From: an uncultured Clostridia bacterium
Lineage (GTDB): Bacteria > Bacillota > Clostridia > Christensenellales > Aristaeellaceae
Reading direction: 5' to 3'
Assembly (NCBI GenBank): GCA_934670175.1
Contig: CAKUOX010000050.1
Span: forward strand, 1-16,697
DNA length: 16,697 nucleotides
In this document: in pieces, positions 1 to 6,669 of the stretch
How positions within the stretch are numbered: the first letter of the stretch is position 1
Layout: each line of letters begins with the position of its first letter
Program-made: the position numbers and the translations under genes
Notes under the pieces: model-generated
The model's input: only the letters and a program-made list of their open reading frames with translations
Database searches by the model: none
What the model was told of the DNA's origin: nothing

Positions 1-129
1 CCTGGCGACAACATCGACATGGAGATCACGCTGATCACGCCCATCGCGTGCGAAGAAGGTCTGCGTTTCGCTATCCGCGAAGGCGGCCGCACGGTTGGTT
101 CCGGCGTTGTTACCAAGATCCTCGAGTAA
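1..129 (+). CDS. tuf: Elongation factor Tu, C-terminal fragment (gene enters from left edge)
   Basis: Only the last 42 codons are inside the window, read in frame from base 1 to the TAA at 127-129. They end in the highly conserved domain III signature (LRFAIREGGRTVGSGVV), which is diagnostic of EF-Tu, the GTPase that carries aminoacyl-tRNA to the ribosome. The GTP-binding domain and domain II lie outside. A strong terminator follows 13 nt after the stop, so this gene ends its transcription unit. In many bacteria tuf is the last gene of the str operon and lies next to the S10 operon, which here begins about 8.5 kb downstream. Confidence 0.97.
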   Translation, partial: PGDNIDMEITLITPIACEEGLRFAIREGGRTVGSGVVTKILE

Positions 130-142
130 TTCGAAGGTTAGC

Positions 143-189
143 AAGGGTCTGCTGCAGAATTTCAGCTCTGCGGCAGGCTCTTTTGCTTT
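143..189 (+). terminator. Intrinsic terminator after tuf
   Basis: Bases 143-158 pair with 167-182 over 16 consecutive positions, three of them G-U, around an 8-nt loop (159-166). The 3' arm runs into a T-rich stretch (TTTT at 181-184, then GC and TTT). This is a classical Rho-independent terminator and separates the tuf unit from the promoter at about 197. Confidence 0.9.
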
Positions 190-196
190 AATCGGG

Positions 197-226
197 TTGA
201 AAACTTGACGGAAATCATGCTATAAT
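197..226 (+). promoter_or_regulatory. Sigma-A-type promoter for the nucleoside kinase gene
   Basis: TTGAAA at 197-202 is followed after 18 nt by a perfect TATAAT at 221-226. An alternative -35, TTGACG at 205-210, could pair with AATAAT at 227-232 with a 16-nt spacer, so two overlapping registers are possible. The promoter lies just after the tuf terminator and reads towards the gene at 586. The expected transcript would start near 233, at the base of a small stem (233-239 with 250-256). Confidence 0.75.
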
Positions 227-282
227 AATAATCGGGAAAGTTCAAAGAATTTTCCGTAGTCTGCCGAAAAACCCAGGAGAGC

Positions 283-306
283 TCGAGAGAGCTAAAGCTC
301 TCTCGA
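283..306. repeat. Perfect 11-bp inverted repeat
   Basis: TCGAGAGAGCT (283-293) is exactly complementary to AGCTCTCTCGA (296-306) with two bases between. In practice the hairpin would have a 4-nt or larger loop. Confidence 0.85.
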
Positions 307-347
307 ACCTCCAATCGTGCCCAGCGGCGTGTACGGTGGGCGCGGGG

Positions 348-441
348 CGATTTTTGCGGCGGAAAATCTTATTTTCCAGAGCAAAAATCGTTTCCCTGCA
401 GTTTTTGCGCCCGAAAATCCGAAGGATTTTAGCAAAAACTG
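348..441. repeat. Two tandem, related double hairpins
   Basis: The first unit (348-390) has outer arms CGATTTTTGC/GCAAAAATCG and inner arms GGAAAAT/ATTTTCC. The second (399-441) has outer arms CAGTTTTTGC/GCAAAAACTG and inner arms AAAATCC/GGATTTT. Both share TTTTTGCG, three variable bases, then GAAAATC, offset by 51 nt, so they look like diverged copies of one unit. The arm changes are matched on the opposite side, which suggests that the fold is kept. Confidence 0.8.
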
Positions 442-481
442 GTGAGGGTGGCAGTGGCGGGGGAGCTTCTTCGCCGTCCAC

Positions 482-511
482 CAGCTTGTCAAAAGAACTT
501 TTGACAAGCTG
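482..511. repeat. Perfect 14-bp palindrome
   Basis: CAGCTTGTCAAAAG (482-495) is exactly complementary to CTTTTGACAAGCTG (498-511) with AA between. It is the strongest palindrome of this leader. It has no terminator-like U-tract on either side. Confidence 0.88.
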
Positions 512-585
512 AGCAATGCCGGCAGAGCCGTCCGACTGGCGCACTGCGCCGCAATAAATTCAAAAAAAACGCGGGGTGAAACGCG

Positions 586-2241
586 ATGTATCTGAAGATC
601 AATGGACAGGAAATCAGTCTCGAAGCGGGTGCAAGCTGGCAGGATGCGCTGGACATGGCGCCCGAATGCGCTGCAGGGATCTTGCCGCTGGGCGTTTCCG
701 TGCTCGGCCGCACCTTTTCGCTGAACGATCCGGCACAGGAATACGCGCACGCGCATGTGCTGACCTATGCCGACGAGGAGGGGCGCCGCATCTACGAGCG
801 CTCGCTGCAGATGCTCTTTATCACGGCGGCGTCGCGGGTGTGCCCGGGCGCGCGCGTGCGCATTGAGCATTCGTTCGGTCAGGGACTGTACATTACCGTG
901 GGCGAGAATCCGCTGGACGCGGGCACGGTGGCGGCACTGGAAAATGAAATGCTGCGGCTGGTGGAGCTGGATCTGCCGATACTGCGCCGGAGGGTCACGA
1001 CTGACCGCGCGCAGGAATACTTCCGCATGACCGGACAGACCGACCGGCTGCGCATACTGAATTACCGACAGTATGCCTATTTCAGCCTCTACCACATCGG
1101 CGATGGCCCCGAGGATTATTATTACGGCGAAATGGTGCCGTCCACCGGCTATCTGAAGGTGTTTTCCATGGTGCGCTATATGCCCGGTCTGGTGCTGATG
1201 CAGCCGGACGCGGCGCAGCCCGATCGGCCCGCGCCGTTTGTTGACCTGCCGAAGCTCTTTTCGGTGTACCAGGAATCTGCGCGCTGGAATCGCATCCTCG
1301 GCTGCGAAAATGCCGCCGACCTGAACGATATGGTGAGCGGCCACGGCCTGCGCGAATTCATTCGCGTAAATGAGGCGCTTCAGGAGCGCAAGATCGAGGA
1401 GATCGCCGACCGCTTCATCGGGTCGGGCGCGCGGCTGCTGCTGATTGCGGGGCCGTCGTCCTCGGGCAAGACGACCTTTGCGCATCGCCTGTCCATCGCG
1501 CTGCGCGCGCAGGGCCTGCGGCCGGTGAAGCTCTCGCTGGACGATTATTACCGCAACCGCGACGAGCTGCCCGTGGAAGCGGACGGCCGCGTCGATCTGG
1601 AACGAATCGAAACGCTGGATACGGCACTGATCTCCGACCATCTGAACCACCTGCTCGCGGGCGAAACGGTGCAGATGCCGGAATATGATTTCAACACCGG
1701 CATGCGCCTTGACAGGACGCACGACTTCAGCGTGGAAAAGGGAGAGCCCATCATCATCGAGGGCATTCACGGCCTGAACGAGCGGCTGACCGAGGGCATC
1801 CCGCGCGAAATGAAGTTCAAGGTGTACATCAGTGCGCTGACGATGCTGAACCTGGATGACCACAACCGCATTCGCACCACGGACGCGCGCCTGCTGCGCC
1901 GCATCGTGCGCGATCGTCAGTTCCGCGGTACGTCGCCGGAGGAGACGATGGCCATGTGGACATCCGTGCGTCACGGCGAGGAGAAGTACATCTTCCCCTA
2001 TCAGGAGGACGCCGATGCGATGTTCAATTCTTCGCTGAGCTACGAGCTGCCGATCATGAAAAAATATGCGTATCCGGCGCTGCTCGAGGTCGTGCCAAGC
2101 AGCCCGTATTACACGCTGGCGCGGCGGCTGGTGAAATTCCTGAACTACATTCAGACAGCCGATGTGGAGGATGAGATTCCCGTCAATTCCATTCTGCGCG
2201 AATTCATCGGCGGCTGCTGCTTCTATCGGGATCAGGACTGA
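586..2241 (+). CDS. Nucleoside kinase-like protein: ThrRS-like N-terminus fused to a uridine kinase/phosphoribulokinase-type P-loop domain
   Basis: The protein has 551 residues. The N-terminus (about 1-60) looks like a TGS domain. Residues 70-105 resemble the second additional (editing) domain of threonyl-tRNA synthetase (PGARVRIEHSFGQGLY), but the family's HxxxH metal motif is replaced by RSLQM, so editing chemistry is unlikely. The C-terminal half is a P-loop kinase: Walker A GPSSSGKT at 289-296, SLDDYY at 317-322 (substrate-side acidic residues), and EGIHGLN at 392-398. That arrangement matches uridine/cytidine kinases and phosphoribulokinases. The predicted reaction is ATP-dependent phosphorylation of a nucleoside; the true substrate cannot be read from sequence. 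The start is fixed by GGGGTGA six bases upstream. It has its own promoter and hairpin-rich leader. Fusions of this layout are known in Clostridia and are usually named nucleoside kinase. Confidence 0.9.
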   Translation: MYLKINGQEISLEAGASWQDALDMAPECAAGILPLGVSVLGRTFSLNDPAQEYAHAHVLTYADEEGRRIYERSLQMLFITAASRVCPGARVRIEHSFGQGLYITVGENPLDAGTVAALENEMLRLVELDLPILRRRVTTDRAQEYFRMTGQTDRLRILNYRQYAYFSLYHIGDGPEDYYYGEMVPSTGYLKVFSMVRYMPGLVLMQPDAAQPDRPAPFVDLPKLFSVYQESARWNRILGCENAADLNDMVSGHGLREFIRVNEALQERKIEEIADRFIGSGARLLLIAGPSSSGKTTFAHRLSIALRAQGLRPVKLSLDDYYRNRDELPVEADGRVDLERIETLDTALISDHLNHLLAGETVQMPEYDFNTGMRLDRTHDFSVEKGEPIIIEGIHGLNERLTEGIPREMKFKVYISALTMLNLDDHNRIRTTDARLLRRIVRDRQFRGTSPEETMAMWTSVRHGEEKYIFPYQEDADAMFNSSLSYELPIMKKYAYPALLEVVPSSPYYTLARRLVKFLNYIQTADVEDEIPVNSILREFIGGCCFYRDQD

Positions 2242-2272
2242 GCGTTAGCCCTAAAAATCTGCGCTTGCAGGC

Positions 2273-2302
2273 GTATCCTTTTTGCAGAAAGCGTTCATAA
2301 TA
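2273..2302 (+). promoter_or_regulatory. Candidate forespore (sigma-G-type) promoter
   Basis: CATAATA at 2296-2302 matches the sigma-G -10 consensus (CATnHTA). GTATC at 2273-2277, 18 nt upstream, matches four of five positions of the -35 consensus (gHATR). The site is 25 nt before the GTG start of a YhcN/YlaJ-type lipoprotein, a family often under forespore control in Bacillus. Short consensus matches arise by chance, so this is tentative. Confidence 0.35.
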
Positions 2303-2326
2303 GAGCGCGTAAGGAGGATGATACCT

Positions 2327-2830
2327 GTGAAGAACAAGCGTGATATTGTGAAGCTCGCCGCATTGATGGTGGCGGCGCTGGCCGTCGGCGCGCTGACCGC
2401 CGGCTGCATGAACCGCGACAGCGGCAACGTTTCCCCGCAGACCACCGCCGACTATGCGCCCCAGGGCACGGCGACCCAGACGGCGCCCGCCGCCTTCGAC
2501 TGGACGAAGAACGCCGCGCAGATCGAGGCGCAGCTGGCGCAGATCAGCGAGATCAGCCAGGCGCGCGTGGTGGTGGTCGGCAATACGGCGCTGGTGGGCG
2601 TGAAGTTTGATACCGCGTATCAGGGAGAAATGACCGAGCGCATCCGTGAAATGGTGGCGGCGCGCATCATGGCCGCCGACCCGCAGATCACCACTGTGGC
2701 CGTTACCGCCGATGAAACGGACGTGGCGCGCGTGTATGAGCTTTCCGACCGTACGCTCGCGGGCAAGGACATGGACGACCTGAAGAACGACGTAAACGAG
2801 ATTGTGCGCAACGCGACTACGCTGCGCTGA
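2327..2830 (+). CDS. YhcN/YlaJ family sporulation lipoprotein
   Basis: From the GTG at 2327 the protein has 167 residues. I chose this start because AAGGAGG (2311-2317) lies nine bases upstream. An ATG at 2318 directly abuts the ribosome binding site, and upstream ATGs have none. The N-terminus is a lipoprotein signal: KNKR, a hydrophobic stretch (about 7-23) and the lipobox LTAGC with Cys27 as lipidation site. A low-complexity linker rich in Thr, Ala, Gln and Pro follows. The mature domain has the YhcN/YlaJ pattern of alternating beta strands (ARVVVVGNTALVGV, then DPQITTVAVTADE, then a C-terminal helix). In Bacillus these proteins belong to the inner spore membrane and affect germination or outgrowth; the exact role is unknown. 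The protein supports a spore-forming host. It is followed by a hairpin and a fold-back element. Confidence 0.83.
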   Translation: MKNKRDIVKLAALMVAALAVGALTAGCMNRDSGNVSPQTTADYAPQGTATQTAPAAFDWTKNAAQIEAQLAQISEISQARVVVVGNTALVGVKFDTAYQGEMTERIREMVAARIMAADPQITTVAVTADETDVARVYELSDRTLAGKDMDDLKNDVNEIVRNATTLR

Positions 2831-2835
2831 ACAGT

Positions 2836-2862
2836 CGGGCAGGGAAGGCGCTTTCCTGCCCG
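2836..2862 (+). terminator. Terminator-like hairpin after the lipoprotein gene
   Basis: Arms 2836-2847 and 2851-2862 pair over 12 positions (one G-U), starting with CGGGCAGG/CCTGCCCG, around a GCG loop. It begins 5 nt after the stop codon. The bases that follow (CTTACATAA) are not a U-tract, so termination efficiency is uncertain. Confidence 0.5.
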
Positions 2863-2868
2863 CTTACA

Positions 2869-3034
2869 TAAGGCACTACCGCACAATTCAGCGGCGCGTT
2901 GGGCGATGCCTTTTCCGCCATCTGCGGCATGCAGATTTCTCGATTTACCTCCAGTAAACCTTCGAAATTTGCATTTGCATCTGACGAAAAATCCATTCGC
3001 CGGCCGACCACCTCATTTGTGCGGTATTGCCATA
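2869..3034. mobile_element. MITE-like fold-back element with terminal inverted repeats
   Basis: The left end TAAGGCACTACCGCACAA (2869-2886) matches the reverse complement of the right end (3017-3034) at 16 of 18 positions. Both ends are bounded by TA, which could be a target duplication. The element is nearly symmetric throughout: at its centre (about 2951) TTTAC and GTAAA (2944-2948, 2954-2958) close a CTCCA loop, outside this GCAGATTTC pairs with GAAATTTGC (2931-2939, 2964-2972), and the flanks also match imperfectly. It therefore folds as one long hairpin. It encodes no transposase. It ends 35 nt before the dnaE start codon. An open frame continuing upstream of dnaE through it is not part of that protein. 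Confidence 0.7.
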
Positions 3035-3069
3035 ATTCTTTGACCTACGAAAGGCGATTGAGCGAGATC

Positions 3070-6000
3070 ATGTTTTCACATCTGCACCTGCATACGGAAT
3101 ATTCGCTGCTGGACGGCGCGTGCCGCATCAAGCCGCTGATGGAGCGGCTCAAGGCGCTGGGCATGCGCTCCTGTGCCATAACCGACCATGGCGTCATGTA
3201 CGGCGTGCTGGATTTTTATCGCGCGGCGAAGGCGGCGGGTATTCATCCGGTCATCGGCTGCGAGGTGTATGTGTGTCCGGATATGGACAACAAGACCAGC
3301 CTTTCACGCGATTACAGCCACCTGATCCTGCTGTGCGAAAACCAGAAGGGCTATGAAAACCTGTCTGCGCTGGTGAGCGAAGCCTGGGTGCGCGGCTATT
3401 ATTACAAACCGCGCGTGGACTATGCGCTGCTGGAAAAGCACCACGAGGGATTGATCGCGCTGAGCGCCTGTCTGTCAGGCGATTTGCCCAAGCTGCTGCT
3501 CGATCGCCGCGAAAACGACGCCCGTGCCATGGCGCAGCGCTATCTGGACATCTTTGGGCGGGGCAATTTCTTTGTGGAATTGCAGGATCACGGAATTCCG
3601 GAGCAGAAGCAGGTGCTGCCCCGGCTGGTGAAGCTGGCGCGGGAGATGGATATTCCCATGGTGTGCACCAACGACTGCCACTACCTGACCCGCGAGGATG
3701 CGGATATGCAGGAAGTGCTGATGTGCATCCAGACCGGCAAGACGCTTCAGGATGAAAACCGCATGCGCATGAATACGGATCAGCTGTATGTGCGCAGCGA
3801 GGCGGAGATGCTGAAGGTTTTTCCAAATTTCAGGGACGCCATTGAACGCACGGAGGAGATCGCGCAGCGCTGTCAGGTGGAATTTGATTTTTCTACCATG
3901 CACCTGCCGCGTTATCCGCTGCCCGAGGGCACGACGAACACGGCCTACCTGCGCTCGCTGTGCGAGGCGGGTATTCGCCGCCGTTATGGCGACGCGCGTA
4001 CCGATGCGCGCGAGCGGCTGGATTACGAGCTGGGCGTGATCGAATCCATGGGCTATGTGGATTATTTCCTGATCGTGTGGGATTTCATCAATTATGCCAA
4101 GACCCATGGCGTCGGCGTGGGCCCCGGGCGCGGCAGCGGCGCGGGCTCCATCGTGGCGTATTCGCTGGGGATCACCGAGATTGACCCGCTCAAATATCAG
4201 CTGCTGTTCGAACGCTTCCTGAACCCCGAGCGCATTTCCATGCCCGATATCGACTGCGATTTTGATTACGAGCGCCGCGGGCAGGTGATCGACTATGTGC
4301 GCGAGCGCTACGGCGCGGATCATGTGGCGCAGATCATCACCTTCGGCACGATGGCGGCGCGCGGCGTGCTGCGCGATGTGGGGCGCGTGCTGGGCATGAG
4401 CTATCAGCAGACGGACGCCATCGCGAAGATGGTGCCCTTTGAATTGAATATGACGCTGGAGCGCGCGCTGAACGTCAGCGGCGAGCTGCGCCGCGCCTGC
4501 GAAAGCGATCCGGAGGTACGCCGGCTGATGGATATGGCGCGCAAGCTCGAGGGCATGCCGCGCAACACCTCCACCCATGCTGCGGGCGTGCTGATCACGG
4601 CGCGGCCGGTGGTGGATTATCTGCCGCTGCAGCGCAACGATGACGTGATCACCACGCAATTCCCCATGGGCGATGTGGAGGCGCTGGGGCTGCTGAAGAT
4701 GGACTTTCTGGGCCTGCGCACGCTGAACGTGATTATGGACAGCGAGGAAATGGTGTGCCTGGGCGGCGGGCCGGAGATCAGAACCGAGGATATTCCGCTG
4801 GACGATGCGGCGGTGTACGCCATGATCTCCGACGGCGATACCGACGGCGTGTTCCAGCTGGAATCTGCGGGCATGCGCCAGTTTTTGCAGAGCATGCGCC
4901 CGGGCAATTTTGAGGACATCATCGCCGCCATTTCGCTGTACCGTCCGGGGCCGATGGAATCCATTCCGCGCTATATCGCCGGCAAGGTGGATCCCGCCAG
5001 CGTGCGCTATATCACGCCGCAGCTCAAGCCCATACTGGACGTGACCTACGGCTGCATGGTCTATCAGGAGCAGGTGATGCAGATCGTGCGCGATCTGGCG
5101 GGCTATTCCATGGGGCGCAGCGACCTGGTGCGCCGCGCCATGGCCAAGAAAAAGCACGACGTAATGGCGCGCGAAAAGCAGAATTTCATCAACGGTCTGG
5201 AGGAGGACGGCAAAATCGTCGTGCCCGGCTGCGTGCGCAACGGCATTTCCGCGCAGGCGGCGGAGCAGATCTTCGATGAAATGACCGCTTTCGCCAGCTA
5301 CGCCTTTAATAAATCCCACGCGGCGGCCTACGCCGTGGTCGCCGTGCAGACGGCATGGCTGAAATACCACTATCCGGTGGAATTCATGGCGGCGCTGATG
5401 AATTCCATGACCGGCAATACCGTAAAGATCGCCTATTACATTCAGGCGCTGCGCAAGCGCGGCGTACCCGTGCTGCCGCCGGACGTGAACCGTTCCATGG
5501 AAAAATTCTCCGTGGACTACGACGGTGAGCGCAAGGGCGTGCGCTTCGGGCTGGCGGGCGTGAAAAATCTGGGACACAACGCCATTGCGGAGATGGTCGC
5601 CGAGCGCGAGCGCAGCGGCGATTATACCGATCTGTACGATTTCATCAAGCGCAACGCCGGCGGCGCCATCAACAAGAAGGCCGTGGAGAGCCTGATCTGT
5701 GCCGGCGCGTTTGACCAGCTGCCCGGCAAGCGTAGCCAGAAGCTGCATATTTTCGAAAAGGCCATGGACGGCGCGTCGCGCCAGCAGAAAAACGTGCTGG
5801 CAGGGCAGATATCGCTGTTCGATATGGGCGGCGCGGACGCAGTGCAGGCGCCGCCGCCGCCGATGCCGGAGCTCAGGGAATTCGACAAGCGCATGCTGCT
5901 GCAGATGGAGCATGAGACCACCGGCGTCTATATTTCCGGACATCCGCTGGACGAGTACGCGGAGGAGCTCAGCGCGCTGGAGATTAATTCGCGTTTCCTG

Positions 6001-6594
6001 GGCGAATTGCAGGATCGCAAGGACAAGGGCATGGCGTTCGACCAGAAAAATGTGCGCATGGGCGGGCTGATCGCCGAAAAGAAAATGAAGGCCGTGAAGT
6101 CCGGCAACATGATGGCCTTCGTGCAGCTGGAGGATATGTACGGCGTGACCGAGGTGCTGGTGTTCCCGAAGGTGTACGACCGCGTGTCGGCGATGTTGCA
6201 AACGAACGAGCCGGTGCTGATGTCCGGCAAGCTCTCCGTGCGCGAGGACGAAGCGCCGAAGCTGCTGCTGGATCGCGTTGCGCCGCTTCGCGGCAGTGCG
6301 CAGCAGGCAGATTCAGCGCAGGAAGCGGGCGAACGCGCGCCGCAGGAGCTCGGCCGCCGGAATGCGCGCGGCGCTTCGCATAAGCTCTACCTGAAGCTGG
6401 AGCCCGCGCAGCGCGAGGTGGTGCTGCAGATCCTCGCAGAAACGCCGGGGCGCATCCCCGTAGTGCTGGTCGAGGTGGACGCGGACGGCCATCGCCGCGC
6501 GGTTCAGGCGCCGCGCGAATACTGGGTGGACGAGGGCTACGATTTCGGCGCGCTGGCGAATCTGCTCGGCGCGGACGCAGTGGTGCTGAAATAG
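3070..6594 (+). CDS. dnaE: DNA polymerase III alpha subunit (DnaE)
   Basis: The protein has 1174 residues, a normal length. It begins with the PHP domain HLHLHTEYSLLDG; the family's putative metal ligands are all present (H6, H8, D15, H40, E65, H84, C134, D202, H204). The C-family polymerase core has GPGRGSGAGS at 351-360 and the catalytic aspartates D393 and D395 in PDIDCDFD, with D545 in KMDFLGLRTL. QISLF at 913-917 fits a sliding-clamp binding motif, and an OB-fold domain follows at about 995-1070. It synthesises DNA at the replication fork; in Clostridia it usually works alongside PolC. The ATG at 3070 gives the family's usual N-terminus, although its ribosome binding site is weak (AAAGG about 3050). 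In-frame codons further upstream fall inside the fold-back element and are rejected. I see no clear promoter of its own. Confidence 0.97.
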   Translation: MFSHLHLHTEYSLLDGACRIKPLMERLKALGMRSCAITDHGVMYGVLDFYRAAKAAGIHPVIGCEVYVCPDMDNKTSLSRDYSHLILLCENQKGYENLSALVSEAWVRGYYYKPRVDYALLEKHHEGLIALSACLSGDLPKLLLDRRENDARAMAQRYLDIFGRGNFFVELQDHGIPEQKQVLPRLVKLAREMDIPMVCTNDCHYLTREDADMQEVLMCIQTGKTLQDENRMRMNTDQLYVRSEAEMLKVFPNFRDAIERTEEIAQRCQVEFDFSTMHLPRYPLPEGTTNTAYLRSLCEAGIRRRYGDARTDARERLDYELGVIESMGYVDYFLIVWDFINYAKTHGVGVGPGRGSGAGSIVAYSLGITEIDPLKYQLLFERFLNPERISMPDIDCDFDYERRGQVIDYVRERYGADHVAQIITFGTMAARGVLRDVGRVLGMSYQQTDAIAKMVPFELNMTLERALNVSGELRRACESDPEVRRLMDMARKLEGMPRNTSTHAAGVLITARPVVDYLPLQRNDDVITTQFPMGDVEALGLLKMDFLGLRTLNVIMDSEEMVCLGGGPEIRTEDIPLDDAAVYAMISDGDTDGVFQLESAGMRQFLQSMRPGNFEDIIAAISLYRPGPMESIPRYIAGKVDPASVRYITPQLKPILDVTYGCMVYQEQVMQIVRDLAGYSMGRSDLVRRAMAKKKHDVMAREKQNFINGLEEDGKIVVPGCVRNGISAQAAEQIFDEMTAFASYAFNKSHAAAYAVVAVQTAWLKYHYPVEFMAALMNSMTGNTVKIAYYIQALRKRGVPVLPPDVNRSMEKFSVDYDGERKGVRFGLAGVKNLGHNAIAEMVAERERSGDYTDLYDFIKRNAGGAINKKAVESLICAGAFDQLPGKRSQKLHIFEKAMDGASRQQKNVLAGQISLFDMGGADAVQAPPPPMPELREFDKRMLLQMEHETTGVYISGHPLDEYAEELSALEINSRFLGELQDRKDKGMAFDQKNVRMGGLIAEKKMKAVKSGNMMAFVQLEDMYGVTEVLVFPKVYDRVSAMLQTNEPVLMSGKLSVREDEAPKLLLDRVAPLRGSAQQADSAQEAGERAPQELGRRNARGASHKLYLKLEPAQREVVLQILAETPGRIPVVLVEVDADGHRRAVQAPREYWVDEGYDFGALANLLGADAVVLK

Positions 6595-6669
6595 TTTTCG
6601 CAGATTTCTGACAATATCCATGTTTTGCGCGTCTATACAGTAGAAGTATGAAAAACGGAGGAAATTGCC

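Larger units (their letters stand above)
227..585 (+). other. Hairpin-rich untranslated leader, no gene
   Basis: No convincing gene lies here. The minus-strand open frames crossing it run through the palindromes and have no family resemblance or ribosome binding site. From 5' to 3' it holds a stem at the presumed transcript start (233-256), an 11-bp palindrome (283-306), two related tandem hairpins (348-390 and 399-441), a 14-bp palindrome (482-511) and a small GGCGC-act-GCGCC stem (538-550). None has a clear U-tract after it, so they do not look like simple terminators. The ribosome binding site of the next gene is GGGGTGA at 573-579. Confidence 0.7.

Noticed and set aside
348..441. Two similar units 51 nt apart as a CRISPR remnant
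   Set aside because: There are only two units, their repeats are themselves hairpins with diverged arms, there are no spacers of constant length and no cas genes.
292..1974. A 560-codon minus-strand open frame across the kinase gene and its leader
   Set aside because: It is a shadow of the kinase gene with low-complexity composition; its 3' part simply translates the palindromic repeats.
2899..3069. In-frame extension of dnaE by 57 codons upstream
   Set aside because: The extension reads through the fold-back element and is unlike any DnaE N-terminus; the family normally starts at the ATG at 3070.
3475..6201. A 908-codon open frame on the minus strand opposite dnaE
   Set aside because: It is an antisense shadow produced by G+C-rich codon bias in dnaE. 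Its translation is full of His, Arg and Ala with no family motif, and the plus strand has an unmistakable polymerase.
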